Counted from the first letter of the stretch, positions 1 through 5,944 are shown. The stretch is DNA of 9,365 nucleotides from Deltaproteobacteria bacterium (GCA_016183145.1 JACPFE010000382.1:1-9365), one strand, 5' to 3'. The notes: generated from the letters alone by a model not told the origin. Numbers and translations: made by a program.

Positions 1-171
1 ACGACCGCGCGCGGCGCAGTCTGATAGGGAAGCGTTGCCATGAATGGGGACGGAAATACGCACGGGATTGCCGGGTTTGGCGTAGACGTGATGACTCCCG
101 GTTACGCGTTTCAGCTCCCAGCCGTGCTTTTCGAGTAACCGAGCAAAATCTTTTCCGGAGAGGGTTTTCAA
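1..171 (-). CDS. hicA: HicA-type mRNA interferase toxin (partial, C-terminus off window)
   Basis: HicA toxins are small double-stranded-RNA-binding-fold ribonucleases that cleave mRNA when not held by HicB. Translating from a TTG at 171-169 gives 57 codons open to the window edge. The start reads LKTLSGKDFARLLEKHGW, followed by a G-S-H-H motif at residues 25-28 that carries the catalytic histidine of the family, then VPIHGN at residues 41-46. The TTG overlaps the hicB stop (TTGA), the tight coupling usual for this pair, in the order antitoxin then toxin. Residues after HGN (NASLSDCAARGR) do not look like the usual helix (a pattern like xLxxGTLRxIL). The C-terminus may be frameshifted, or simply divergent close to the sequence edge. 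Family assignment is firm; integrity is unknown. Confidence 0.85.
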   Translation of the reverse strand, partial: MKTLSGKDFARLLEKHGWELKRVTGSHHVYAKPGNPVRISVPIHGNASLSDCAARGR

Positions 172-371
172 ACTGCGATGTCGAGAACTTTATCGTTGGG
201 GGAAATATGAATATCCTTGACGTCGACTGAGAGACAACCTTCGACAGCGTCATAGAGGTTTTTCAAAAGCTCGTCGAAGGTGTCTCCTTGCGTCGCGCAA
301 CCGGGAATGGCCGGCACTTCAGCCCAGTAACCGCCCTCTTCGGCTTCATGTACGATGACCTTAAGTTTCAT
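168..371 (-). CDS. hicB: HicB-type antitoxin
   Basis: This is a 67-residue antitoxin that would bind and neutralise HicA and, in many members, repress the operon. The sequence begins MKLKVIVHEAEEGGYWAEVP, continues with IPGCATQGDTFDELLKNL and ends in DIAV. This is the HicB partial RNase-H-like fold, with the typical GGYWAEVP and PGC-TQGDT motifs. A longer reading from an ATG at 398 is possible. The internal ATG at 371-369 is preferred because AGGAG lies five bases upstream (complement of 377-381) and the family begins at this Met. No separate C-terminal DNA-binding domain is visible, so it is a short-form HicB. The stop overlaps the hicA start by two bases, so the two are probably translationally coupled. 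Confidence 0.9.
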   Translation of the reverse strand: MKLKVIVHEAEEGGYWAEVPAIPGCATQGDTFDELLKNLYDAVEGCLSVDVKDIHISPNDKVLDIAV

Positions 372-496
372 GCTTTCTCCTCTTTCTCTTGCGGCCATTA
401 AATCAAACCTCTAAAGACCCCAACGGTACGGCGGTCCGTGACACGTGATGAATTCTCTACCTCTTCGGATGGCTTGTCAAACTTCTCAATGGGGGC

Positions 497-513
497 AGAA
501 AATGTACCGGGAG
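497..513. repeat. 17-bp dispersed motif, copy 1
   Basis: agaaaatgtaccgggag occurs here and, identically, at 7986-8002. Both copies follow a G-rich stretch and precede a T-rich stretch. It lies in the 399-668 gap, which otherwise shows only the 25-bp repeat at 530-554 and no gene. It is probably a piece of a dispersed intergenic or mobile-element end; its identity is not known. Confidence 0.55.
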
Positions 514-529
514 GCTTTTCTCGGTCCAA

Positions 530-554
530 GCAATAGCGAGTTGTGTTATCGAGG
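530..554. repeat. 25-bp imperfect direct repeat, left copy
   Basis: The segment starting gcaatagcgagttgtg matches 1907-1931 in the same orientation at 22 of 25 positions. The two copies bracket the alpha/beta hydrolase gene. No transposase accompanies them, so they may be a dispersed intergenic repeat rather than insertion-element ends. Confidence 0.5.
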
Positions 555-668
555 CCGGACTTTGGTAGCCGCCCACGAGGCCGCGCACGGGTCGTTCGGT
601 GCTAAATGAGATGAGTTGATGATAAAGGACAATATCCCCATAACCGCGACTGCCGCTTCGAAATCGTA

Positions 669-1721
669 GTGGCCCGCCGGCAATTTGGCATGCGGGTTGC
701 CTGCTGTTGGAATTATACTCGTTTGGCTGTTACAAGAGGGAAGATTTATGGACCAAAAGGAAAACCCATCGGGGGGAACGGCCTTTTTGCCCGATTGATC
801 ATTCCAGTTCTTTTGTTGTCGTGGCCGGCAATGGGGGCAGCTGACTCCCGCCCGGAGTGCACGACGGACAGTACACCGGCCATGATTATTTCCTCGGCGC
901 CATGCGGAACTTACGGAATCGTTACCACGCGGAAAAAAGAAGTGGAAGGCATAGAAGTGGATGTCAGGGTGCAGTATATGGTGCACGCTCCCCACGATCA
1001 GAGTCCTACCGCCTTTGTCGTGCTGTTCACGGGGGGCAACGGCAACACCGGAATCACCGGCGATCCGACCACTGGTGAGGTCACAGCCGCAGGGACTAAT
1101 TTTTTGGTTCGGAGCGCGCAGCTTTTTGCGGAAAGAAAATTCAAGACCGTAACCATTGATCGCCCATTGCTGGCTTTGCCAGATCCGCCACCTGTGTTGG
1201 TTCCAGAGTTCTCAACCAACGCCGAGTTCGATCGTTACCGCGTTTCACCTAAACACAAGCACGATATCATGAAGGTCCTGGCCAAGGTTAACGAGAAAGG
1301 TTTGCACGCCTTTCTGGTGGGAACGAGCCGCGGCACCATCTCCGCCTTCGCCCAGGACAAACTGGCCGAGGGTATCGTGCTTTCAAGTCCGGTCACCACT
1401 CCGAGCGGGGCTAATCTTTTTATTCGTCATCCAGATTATCGCAACCTGGAGGTGGATTCAGTGAAAGTCCCCGTGCACGTGCTCGTGCACAGCGGGGACA
1501 TCTGCTCCGTGACCCTGCCCCAAAATGCCGACGATCTGCACGAGGCACTGCTCAATGCCGGAGTCACTTCCAGTTTCACTTCTCTAGCGGGGGGCTTTAA
1601 TGATCCGACGGCCGATGCATGCGACTCTTTGACCCATCACGGCTTTCTCGGGATCGAAAACGCCGCGGTCGGGGACATCGCGGATTGGATCGAAGAGATG
1701 CTCGCCACGCTCAAGCACTGA
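669..1721 (+). CDS. Secreted alpha/beta hydrolase family protein
   Basis: This is probably a serine hydrolase of the alpha/beta fold, exported to the periplasm or outside; its substrate is unknown. The nucleophile elbow G-T-S-R-G places Ser220 as nucleophile (numbering from the GTG at 669). Asp277 in HSGDICS and His324 in LTHHGFLGIE complete a plausible triad in the right order. FVVLFTGGNG near residue 120 fits the oxyanion-hole strand. A hydrophobic segment LIIPVLLLSWPAMGA (43-57) looks like a signal peptide with cleavage near 57. The first ~35 residues do not resemble a normal n-region, and neither GTG669 nor ATG690 has a ribosome site. A better signal (agaggg, then ATG at 748) is in another frame, which joins this one if a seventh G is allowed in the run at 771-776. 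The real start is therefore uncertain. It stands alone, with no operon partner. Confidence 0.75.
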   Translation: MARRQFGMRVACCWNYTRLAVTRGKIYGPKGKPIGGNGLFARLIIPVLLLSWPAMGAADSRPECTTDSTPAMIISSAPCGTYGIVTTRKKEVEGIEVDVRVQYMVHAPHDQSPTAFVVLFTGGNGNTGITGDPTTGEVTAAGTNFLVRSAQLFAERKFKTVTIDRPLLALPDPPPVLVPEFSTNAEFDRYRVSPKHKHDIMKVLAKVNEKGLHAFLVGTSRGTISAFAQDKLAEGIVLSSPVTTPSGANLFIRHPDYRNLEVDSVKVPVHVLVHSGDICSVTLPQNADDLHEALLNAGVTSSFTSLAGGFNDPTADACDSLTHHGFLGIENAAVGDIADWIEEMLATLKH

Positions 1722-1771
1722 TCGCGCTCGGAACATACTCGGTGAATGAAGTCTCCGGGGGGCGACTTCTA

Positions 1772-1803
1772 TTTCTCGACTTTCTTTCGAATTGTTGAGT
1801 CGT
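1772..1803. repeat. 32-bp dispersed repeat, copy 1
   Basis: A 32-base segment beginning tttctcgact and ending gttgagtcgt recurs at 8083-8114 in the same orientation with 30 of 32 bases identical. It contains the inverted pair cgact/agtcg and a central ttcgaa. Weaker similarity continues on both sides (a G/C-rich run upstream, gaacc-like sequence downstream). It lies just after the hydrolase gene. Nothing in it looks like coding sequence. Confidence 0.65.
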
Positions 1804-1832
1804 AGAGAGCTGAGCCTGAACCCAATGTTACG

Positions 1833-1859
1833 TACTTCGTCACGCTCAAGTGCGAAGTA
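1833..1859. other. Hairpin downstream of the hydrolase gene
   Basis: Tacttcg(t)cac pairs with gtgcgaagta: ten base pairs with one bulged T and a six-base loop (gctcaa). No T-run follows, so it is not a classic terminator. It could still mark the end of the hydrolase transcript, or be part of a dispersed palindrome. Confidence 0.45.
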
Positions 1860-1906
1860 GAACCGTTCCCCGAGCCCCATCGGGCCCATCTCGTGGTGGG
1901 TTTTAG

Positions 1907-1931
1907 GCAATAGCGAATTGCGTTTTCGAGG
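1907..1931. repeat. 25-bp imperfect direct repeat, right copy
   Basis: This is the partner of 530-554 (22 of 25 bases identical, same orientation), lying between the hydrolase gene and the truncated DUF4145 gene. The rest of 1722-1974 holds the 32-bp repeat and the hairpin described separately, and no gene. Confidence 0.5.
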
Positions 1932-1974
1932 ATGCCGGGTCAGGCTTTGAATGAATGCTGAAAAACGTCAATAG

Positions 1975-2380
1975 CAAGGCGTTGGGGATTGGGATCGACA
2001 CTGCGTGTGGCGAGCGACCACGCAAAAACAGAATGTAGAAATTGGTCTTATCCTCTTTTTCCCTCCGGGCGATGTCGATGGTACCCGCAAAATCGCTGCC
2101 GCGCTATGCCCGGCTTGCCAAAGAGTTGTGATCGAATTACGGAGACAAGACCTATATGGTAACATCGAGCCTACTCTCCTGATCCGGCCTAAAGCGATTG
2201 CCTGCGCCCCTCTTCCCGTAGAAGTTCGAAAAGAGTTTGCAACTGATTACCGGGAAGCGTGTCTCGTTTTAAGCGATAGTCCCAAAGCCAGCGCTGCTCT
2301 CAGCCGGCGCTGTCTGCAACATCTTCTCAGAGAGAAAGCCGGCATCAAAAAAAGCGATCTCAGCAACGAGGCAAAGAATA
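1975..2380 (+). pseudogene. Truncated DUF4145-type protein gene (N-terminal part)
   Basis: The frame is open from 1975 (after a TAG at 1972). The first usual start is GTG at 2005, with no clear ribosome site. The segment carries ALCPACQRVVIEL, half of a zinc ribbon with C-x2-C. It then has DYREACLVLSDSPKASAALS followed by RRCLQHLLREKAGIKKSDLS, a signature of the DUF4145 domain, which is often found alone or attached to restriction and defence proteins. The family likeness stops abruptly after SNE at about 2372. From 2381 the sequence is the left inverted repeat of a RAYT element, and the frame reads on into it until a stop at 2421. The remaining domain was not found after 2760. The gene is therefore broken by the insertion, or by a deletion linked to it. 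DUF4145 assignment is good; function is unknown. Confidence 0.72.
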
Positions 2381-2406
2381 GTGTCAAGTGTGCCGTTGGC
2401 TTTTTA
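2381..2406 (+). repeat. Left inverted repeat of RAYT/REP element
   Basis: gtgtcaagtgtgccgttggc followed by tttttа-type bases is the reverse complement of 2735-2760 at 24 of 26 positions. It begins where DUF4145 similarity ends and lies 39 bases before the transposase ATG. The gtgtcaag...cttgacac theme is the sort of REP sequence found around RAYT genes. Confidence 0.65.
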
Positions 2407-2445
2407 TCGTTGACAGCGTGAATCGATTCGACTATCGTCGCTCCC

Positions 2446-2630
2446 ATGACTCGACCTTTGCGCATAGAATATCCGGGGGCGTACTACTATGTGATAAACG
2501 GGGGCTTCCCCGTGGGAAAGTTTTCGCGCAGGACAGAGATCGAGAGCAGTTTTTCACATTGGTCGGAGAACTCTCGCGCCTGTGGGGATTAAAGAGCCAC
2601 GCGTACTGTTTGATGGACACCCACTATCAG
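2446..2630 (+). pseudogene. Degraded REP-associated tyrosine transposase (RAYT, Y1/IS200-like)
   Basis: RAYTs are HUH-type single-strand transposases that mobilise REP palindromes. From ATG 2446 the protein begins MTRPLRIEYPGAYYYVIN, the canonical RAYT start. It then shifts frame at about 2499: reading on in the other frame gives GLPRGKVFAQDRDREQFF, then WGLKSHAYCLMDTHYQ. One missing C after aac at 2497-2499 restores INRG, the family consensus. The HUH histidine pair appears as H-Y-Q instead of H-Y-H, and similarity ends at about 2630, so the catalytic Tyr region is gone. The ~105 bases from there to the right inverted repeat are unrecognised. It is non-functional by at least three lesions: frameshift, motif loss and truncation. 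Confidence 0.8.
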
Positions 2631-2734
2631 GTTGGAGAAGTACTCGTCTGCGAGTTCGGCCTGTTTATCGATGAGGGGGAGGATAGAAACCGAGAAAAGG
2701 CTGGCGAGTAGGGCACGCAGGGTGGCGAAGCTTC

Positions 2735-2760
2735 TAAAAAGCCAACAGCAGACTTGACAC
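2735..2760 (-). repeat. Right inverted repeat of RAYT/REP element
   Basis: Reverse complement of 2381-2406 (24 of 26 bases). It ends in gacttgacac and continues as gacacctttt c gacacctttt at 2756-2776, a tandem duplication of the gacacctttt motif. Together the two repeats define an element of about 380 bp. Confidence 0.62.
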
Positions 2761-2837
2761 CTTTTCGACACCTTTTCCAAGCTTCAAGGCAAGGGATCTT
2801 TAGTTTAACCTGATGTGCGCTGAGTGTGAGGCCATTC

Positions 2838-3932
2838 ATGACACGGGGATTTCAAGGTTCGTACAAAAGCTCAAAGGTTCAAGCGTTCAATATTCTCGGA
2901 CTCGTCTTTGTTCTGACCCTTGAGCTGTTGAACCCCTTGAACCTTGAACGGGCATTCGCGCAAGCGAACTTCTATCAAGGCAAAACCATCACGCTGGTCG
3001 TCTCGTCCACCACGGGCGGCGGCTACGATCTTTGGGCGCGGCTTACGGCGCGTCATATCGGCAAGCATATTCCCGGCAATCCGTCGATCGTCGTGCAGAA
3101 CATGCCGGGTGCCGGCAATATCATCGGCGCTAACTATGTCTATGGCGTCGCCAAGCCCGACGGTTTGACTCTCGGCGCGGTAAACCCCGCGCTTTACTTC
3201 GATCAGTTGGTTGGACGACCCGAGGTAAAATTTGATTGGGCAAAGTTTAACTGGCTCGGCTCGCCGGAAAAAAACGACATTGTCTACTACATGCGCGCCG
3301 ACCAGCCGCTCAAATCGGTCGAAGATTTGCGCAACGCCAAGGAGCCGGCCAAATGCGGCAGCACCGGCACCGGCTCCACCGGTCACTACATTCCGCGTCT
3401 GCTCGAAGAAACACTCGGCGTCAAAACTCACATCGTCAGCGGCTACCCCGGCGCGGGCGATATCGAACTGGCCATCGAACGCGGCGAAGTATTCTGCTGG
3501 TCGCTGCTGCTCGCCACCTACTTCGGCCGCGAGCCCTATAGACACTGGCACAAGTCGGGCTACGTCCGCGTCATGCTGCAAACCGGCGCCAAGCGCGATG
3601 CGCGCTTGAAAGACGTTCCAACCTTGAACGAGCTCATGCAGCAGTATAAAACTTCAGAGGCTGGCCGGCGCATCGCGAAAGTTATTCTAACCGCCGCCAC
3701 CCTTGGCCGGCCCATCGGCGCGACACCAGGCACCCCGGCGGATCGAGTAAAAATTCTCCGCGACGCCTACGCCAAAGCAATCGCCGATCCGGAGCTGCTC
3801 GCCGAAGCAGCCAAACAAGGATGGGAGGTCAATCCGACCAAAGGCGAAGAGCTGCAAGTCTTGTCGAAGGAAGTCATGACCCAGCCCAAGGAAATCGTCG
3901 AGCGCATGAAGTGGGTGTTGGGACGAGAATGA
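2838..3932 (+). CDS. Bug/TctC-family tripartite tricarboxylate transporter binding protein
   Basis: This is a periplasmic solute receptor that would hand a carboxylate-type ligand to a TctAB membrane pair; no such pair is in the window, so it is an orphan receptor. ATG 2838 is chosen over GTG 2826 because GAGG at 2828-2831 sits six bases before it. The product is 364 residues. Its signal peptide has hydrophobic core FNILGLVFVLTLELL and cleavage near AFA-QA at residue 41. Mature motifs include ITLVVSSTTGGGYDLWARLT (51-70), QNMPGAGNIIGANYV (87-101) and KPDGLTLG (106-113), the classic Bug ligand-binding loops. GSTGTGSTGHY and SGYPGAGDIELAIERGEV lie in the second lobe. The length is somewhat above the usual ~325 because of a long N-terminus, whose codons fall in GTTCAA-type repeats. 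The ligand cannot be predicted. Confidence 0.9.
   Translation: MTRGFQGSYKSSKVQAFNILGLVFVLTLELLNPLNLERAFAQANFYQGKTITLVVSSTTGGGYDLWARLTARHIGKHIPGNPSIVVQNMPGAGNIIGANYVYGVAKPDGLTLGAVNPALYFDQLVGRPEVKFDWAKFNWLGSPEKNDIVYYMRADQPLKSVEDLRNAKEPAKCGSTGTGSTGHYIPRLLEETLGVKTHIVSGYPGAGDIELAIERGEVFCWSLLLATYFGREPYRHWHKSGYVRVMLQTGAKRDARLKDVPTLNELMQQYKTSEAGRRIAKVILTAATLGRPIGATPGTPADRVKILRDAYAKAIADPELLAEAAKQGWEVNPTKGEELQVLSKEVMTQPKEIVERMKWVLGRE
2851..2950. repeat. GTTCAA-type long imperfect inverted repeat inside a signal-peptide region
   Basis: The left arm (2851-2890) is made of ttcaaggttc, agctcaaaggttcaa and gcgttcaa units. The right arm (2920-2950) is ttgagctgttgaac followed by cccttgaaccttgaacg. The segment 2861-2874 pairs with 2920-2933 at 12 of 14 positions. 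The motif ccttgaaccttgaacg (2935-2950) recurs at 8026-8041 with one mismatch. The repeat encodes most of the n- and h-regions of the binding protein's signal peptide. Confidence 0.6.
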
Positions 3933-4093
3933 GCAATGCGGCGAAAAGCCTCTTTCGCCACAAGGTTCTGAAGCTTCTCCTCAAGGAGAAAAGGATCAGC
4001 GAGGAGTGGGTTAAAAAGCTCCTGGGCTGGCGCAATTTAGATACTTACCTTGGGAATGTTGAACCAAACGACTCCAGGGCAATGTATCGCGCC
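3929..4093 (+). pseudogene. IS91-like transposase remnant (C-terminal region scrap)
   Basis: The ATG at 3929 overlaps the stop of the binding-protein gene (ATGA). Reading from it gives AAKSLFRHKVLKLLLKEKRI followed by SEEWVKKLLGWRN. This resembles the stretch of IS91-family rolling-circle transposases with an LFRxxVLxxLxxxxxI segment and LLxWRHSGF. What follows (TYLGNVEPNDSRAM) loosely matches the next part of the family. At about 4094 it runs into a dispersed GTCCTGAG-type repeat and the likeness ends. The frame stays open to 4369 but has no recognisable protein. The catalytic domain is absent. It is probably a mobile-element scar replacing the original downstream DNA. The IS91 call rests on a short stretch and is moderate. 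Confidence 0.5.
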
Positions 4094-4095
4094 AA

Positions 4096-4122
4096 GCATG
4101 TCCTGAGCCGAGTCGAAGGGAC
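4096..4122. repeat. GTCCTGAG-type dispersed repeat
   Basis: gcatgtcctgagccgagtcg, then aagggac, has short inverted ends (gtcc/ggac). It resembles the GTCCTGAGC...GAAGGAC sequences scattered through many environmental genomes. Its first bases (aagcatgtcctg, 4094-4105) are identical to the last twelve bases of the window, where a second copy seems to start. Confidence 0.5.
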
Positions 4123-4304
4123 GCCAAGGCGCAAATATTCGGGGGCGGGCCTGAGTATTGAGTTTTTCTGCTCTCGGATTCCCTTACACCTCTATCAGCC
4201 GAAAGGGTTCTATCGTGGCACGGGTTCGGGGTCGCATTTCTACGAAGGGAGGCCCTTTCTTGGGTCCGTCAAATGTCTATATGCCCATTGCGTGGCAAGA
4301 TCGT

Positions 4305-5339
4305 TTACTCAAAATCATCGAAGGCGTCCTTGCGGACGAAAATTTTCCGACGATGGCGAAGCCGTTTGACCCTGGGATCCAAGTTCTGCACCAGGTCCTG
4401 ATGGTGCTGCAGGATAAAATCCTTGAGCTTGGTTTGTTCTTCTCTGACGGCTTCATTCAATTCATCCGCTCCCCGTTCAATGGAACGACAGTCGCGTACA
4501 AAGGATCGGAAGCGTACAGCCGAAAGCGCGTCCTTGTCAGTGAAAATAAAATGAGCATTTCGCTCTTGCTGTTCGGAAGTGTTTACCCAATAGACTCCTC
4601 GTCTGTTTTTACGGTCCCAATCCGTTAGCAGAGCGTCATAACGCCCACTGGTATATTCAAACACTCGCTGCTGCAATTCGTCGAGCAGATTCTCCTGCCC
4701 ATCGGCCACCAAGCGCATGTCCCATTGAAAACTCTTCCCTTTGGCCTTCCCGTGGTTCTTTCCGGGAACATACCGGTGTGGAATTCGTGCCTCGATGAGG
4801 TCAGCCGCCACTTCGTCAAGATGCGCGTATAGATACCCCGCCGCCATCGACAAGGTCGCGTAGGTGAACTTCAGATCGACGAATAACCTTGCCCAGCTTA
4901 GATAAAGACTCCCGCGATAAGGTTTGCTCACATAGGACGGATCGTCCTGCTTACGGGCGTTCTCTTGGTAACGGTAATCGTCCTCGTCATAATCGCGCAA
5001 AGTAGGGAAGTCGAGGATGGTCTTGTTCTCCCCCAGCCACTCGTTTAGATAGAAACAGTCCTCGCCAATTCCGACCAACGGGAGAATCGCATCGTTCCAG
5101 CGATTTAATTCGCGAAGAGGAATTCTTTTGCCCCCATCGATGTCTCTTTTCCACGACCGCATCTTCTCCCCAAACAGTTCCTTCATAAGCGCCTGTTCGA
5201 GTCGACGTTTATCTTTTTCCGGAAGATTAGCGCCGTAACGCTCGCGATTTTGCGGGGGCCACGAGAAAAATTCGGGGCGAACTCGCATCATTGCCCGCCG
5301 CAATTCGGGCCGCCATCGTTTTATGATGTCACCAGCCAT
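4305..5339 (-). CDS. Hypothetical protein, 344 residues, no recognised family
   Basis: I do not recognise this protein. It is an uninterrupted reading frame from ATG 5339 to TAA with coding-like composition: many charged residues, nine tryptophans spread along the chain, two cysteines, no signal peptide and no convincing membrane helix, so it is probably cytoplasmic. Visible stretches are a basic N-terminus (KRWRPELRRAMMRVRPEFF), an acidic DYDEDDYRYQEN at 117-127, and a moderately hydrophobic FTYATLSMAAGYLYAHLDEV at 158-177. A G/K-rich segment PGKNHGKAKGKSFQWD lies at 192-207. A heptad-like charged helix ADELNEAVREEQTKLKDFIL (291-310) is followed by the basic RVKRLRHRRKIFVRK. The ribosome site is weak (agaag about 12 bases upstream). 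It has no same-strand neighbour within 230 bases. A nucleic-acid-related role would be a guess. Confidence 0.7.
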   Translation of the reverse strand: MAGDIIKRWRPELRRAMMRVRPEFFSWPPQNRERYGANLPEKDKRRLEQALMKELFGEKMRSWKRDIDGGKRIPLRELNRWNDAILPLVGIGEDCFYLNEWLGENKTILDFPTLRDYDEDDYRYQENARKQDDPSYVSKPYRGSLYLSWARLFVDLKFTYATLSMAAGYLYAHLDEVAADLIEARIPHRYVPGKNHGKAKGKSFQWDMRLVADGQENLLDELQQRVFEYTSGRYDALLTDWDRKNRRGVYWVNTSEQQERNAHFIFTDKDALSAVRFRSFVRDCRSIERGADELNEAVREEQTKLKDFILQHHQDLVQNLDPRVKRLRHRRKIFVRKDAFDDFE

Positions 5340-5577
5340 GGACTTAAATTTCTTCTATGGTAATGCTCGGGGGCAGGCTTTGCGGGAATCACGCAGACTT
5401 ACAAGCGGCTCCGTTACACTGGGTCCGCCGTGAGGAATAGATACGGTCACGTACGAATACGCCTCCTGATTCTGATTCCCAAAAAAAAGCTGAAATGATG
5501 GGACATGAAACCCTTTTAACATACCCGGTAGTCTGGCGTACCGTGTTGGGTGAGAGTTGCGGCCCGCCGCGACCTTC

Positions 5578-5844
5578 TCAACCCAAAGGTCTGGCTTTCT
5601 TTATCTTTGCTCTACGCTTTGGGGGCAACAAGGGAATCAAGCATCGCAATGTCCTATTCACAGATTCCGAGTCTGGAAAGTATGCTTGAATATCTGGCTC
5701 CAGAACCACTGCACCCTTTTTGGGTACGACATGTTTAACAGTCGTTGTACCATCGGCATTATGGATAGTAATGGTATAGCCAGCCTGCATGGCTTTGAAG
5801 TGCTTACCACGCACTCCTTGCCTAAAATCATATTGGGTACGCAT
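5578..5844 (-). CDS. Small antitoxin-like protein (partner of deleted BrnT)
   Basis: This is an 88-residue protein starting MRTQYDFRQGVRGKHFKAMQ, with AGYTITIHNADGTTTVKH in the middle and a C-terminal VVLEPDIQAYFPDSESVNRT then LRCLIPLL. The start xxYDFxxGxRG is typical of antitoxins encoded after BrnT-type toxins. The ending looks like a ribbon-helix-helix-type segment (LEPD...FPDSESVN...LR.LI). A 117-residue reading from ATG 5931 exists. ATG 5844 is preferred because GGAGAG lies seven bases upstream (complement of 5852-5857) and the family begins there. It would bind a BrnT toxin and autorepress, but the toxin upstream is internally deleted, so it is now an orphan. The tail (PPKRRAKIKKARPLG) is strongly basic. 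The family link is from motif memory, not a search. Confidence 0.68.
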   Translation of the reverse strand: MRTQYDFRQGVRGKHFKAMQAGYTITIHNADGTTTVKHVVPKKGAVVLEPDIQAYFPDSESVNRTLRCLIPLLPPKRRAKIKKARPLG

Positions 5845-5944
5845 GCGAGTTCTCTCCAACCGTTCCGGCTTCGTCAAAACAAACTCTGTGGTTCTTGAGA
5901 TTTGTTTTCGCTTTGTTTTCGTCCCACTCAAAGCCCAGTTTCAT
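5828..5944 (-). pseudogene. brnT: brnT toxin remnant, internally deleted
   Basis: From ATG 5944, with AGGGG five bases upstream, the frame reads MKLGFEWDENKAKTNLKNHR and then VCFDEA. This is the unmistakable start of BrnT ribonuclease toxins (FEWDxxKAxxNxxKHxVxFxEA). BrnT is normally ~90 residues. Here family likeness stops at residue 26, the frame continues GTVGENSHAYPI and ends at a TGA inside the antitoxin gene. The antitoxin ribosome site falls straight after the break, so about 60 codons have been deleted. In another frame the junction reads KPERLERTR, which resembles a BrnT C-terminus (weak). The catalytic part is gone, so no toxin can be made. Upstream to 6091 no further gene is visible. 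Confidence 0.75.

Noticed and set aside
546..995. 149-codon minus-strand frame over the start of the hydrolase
   Set aside because: Cys/His-rich low-quality translation with no ribosome site, overlapping the hydrolase coding sequence.
1870..1905. Possible intrinsic terminator (ccca...tggg followed by tttt)
   Set aside because: The stem is only four base pairs and the T-run is short.
2589..2839. Minus-strand frames between the RAYT remnant and the receptor gene, containing DKQAELADEYFSNL
   Set aside because: Briefly suggested a restriction-subunit or transposase tail, but the match is too short and vague to name.
2871..3581. 236-codon open frame on the minus strand
   Set aside because: It lies fully antisense to the TctC-type gene, which has clear family motifs. 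It is a shadow caused by G/C-rich third positions.
4158..4628. 156-codon plus-strand frame opposite the 344-residue gene
   Set aside because: Mostly complementary to the longer minus-strand frame and without recognisable domains.
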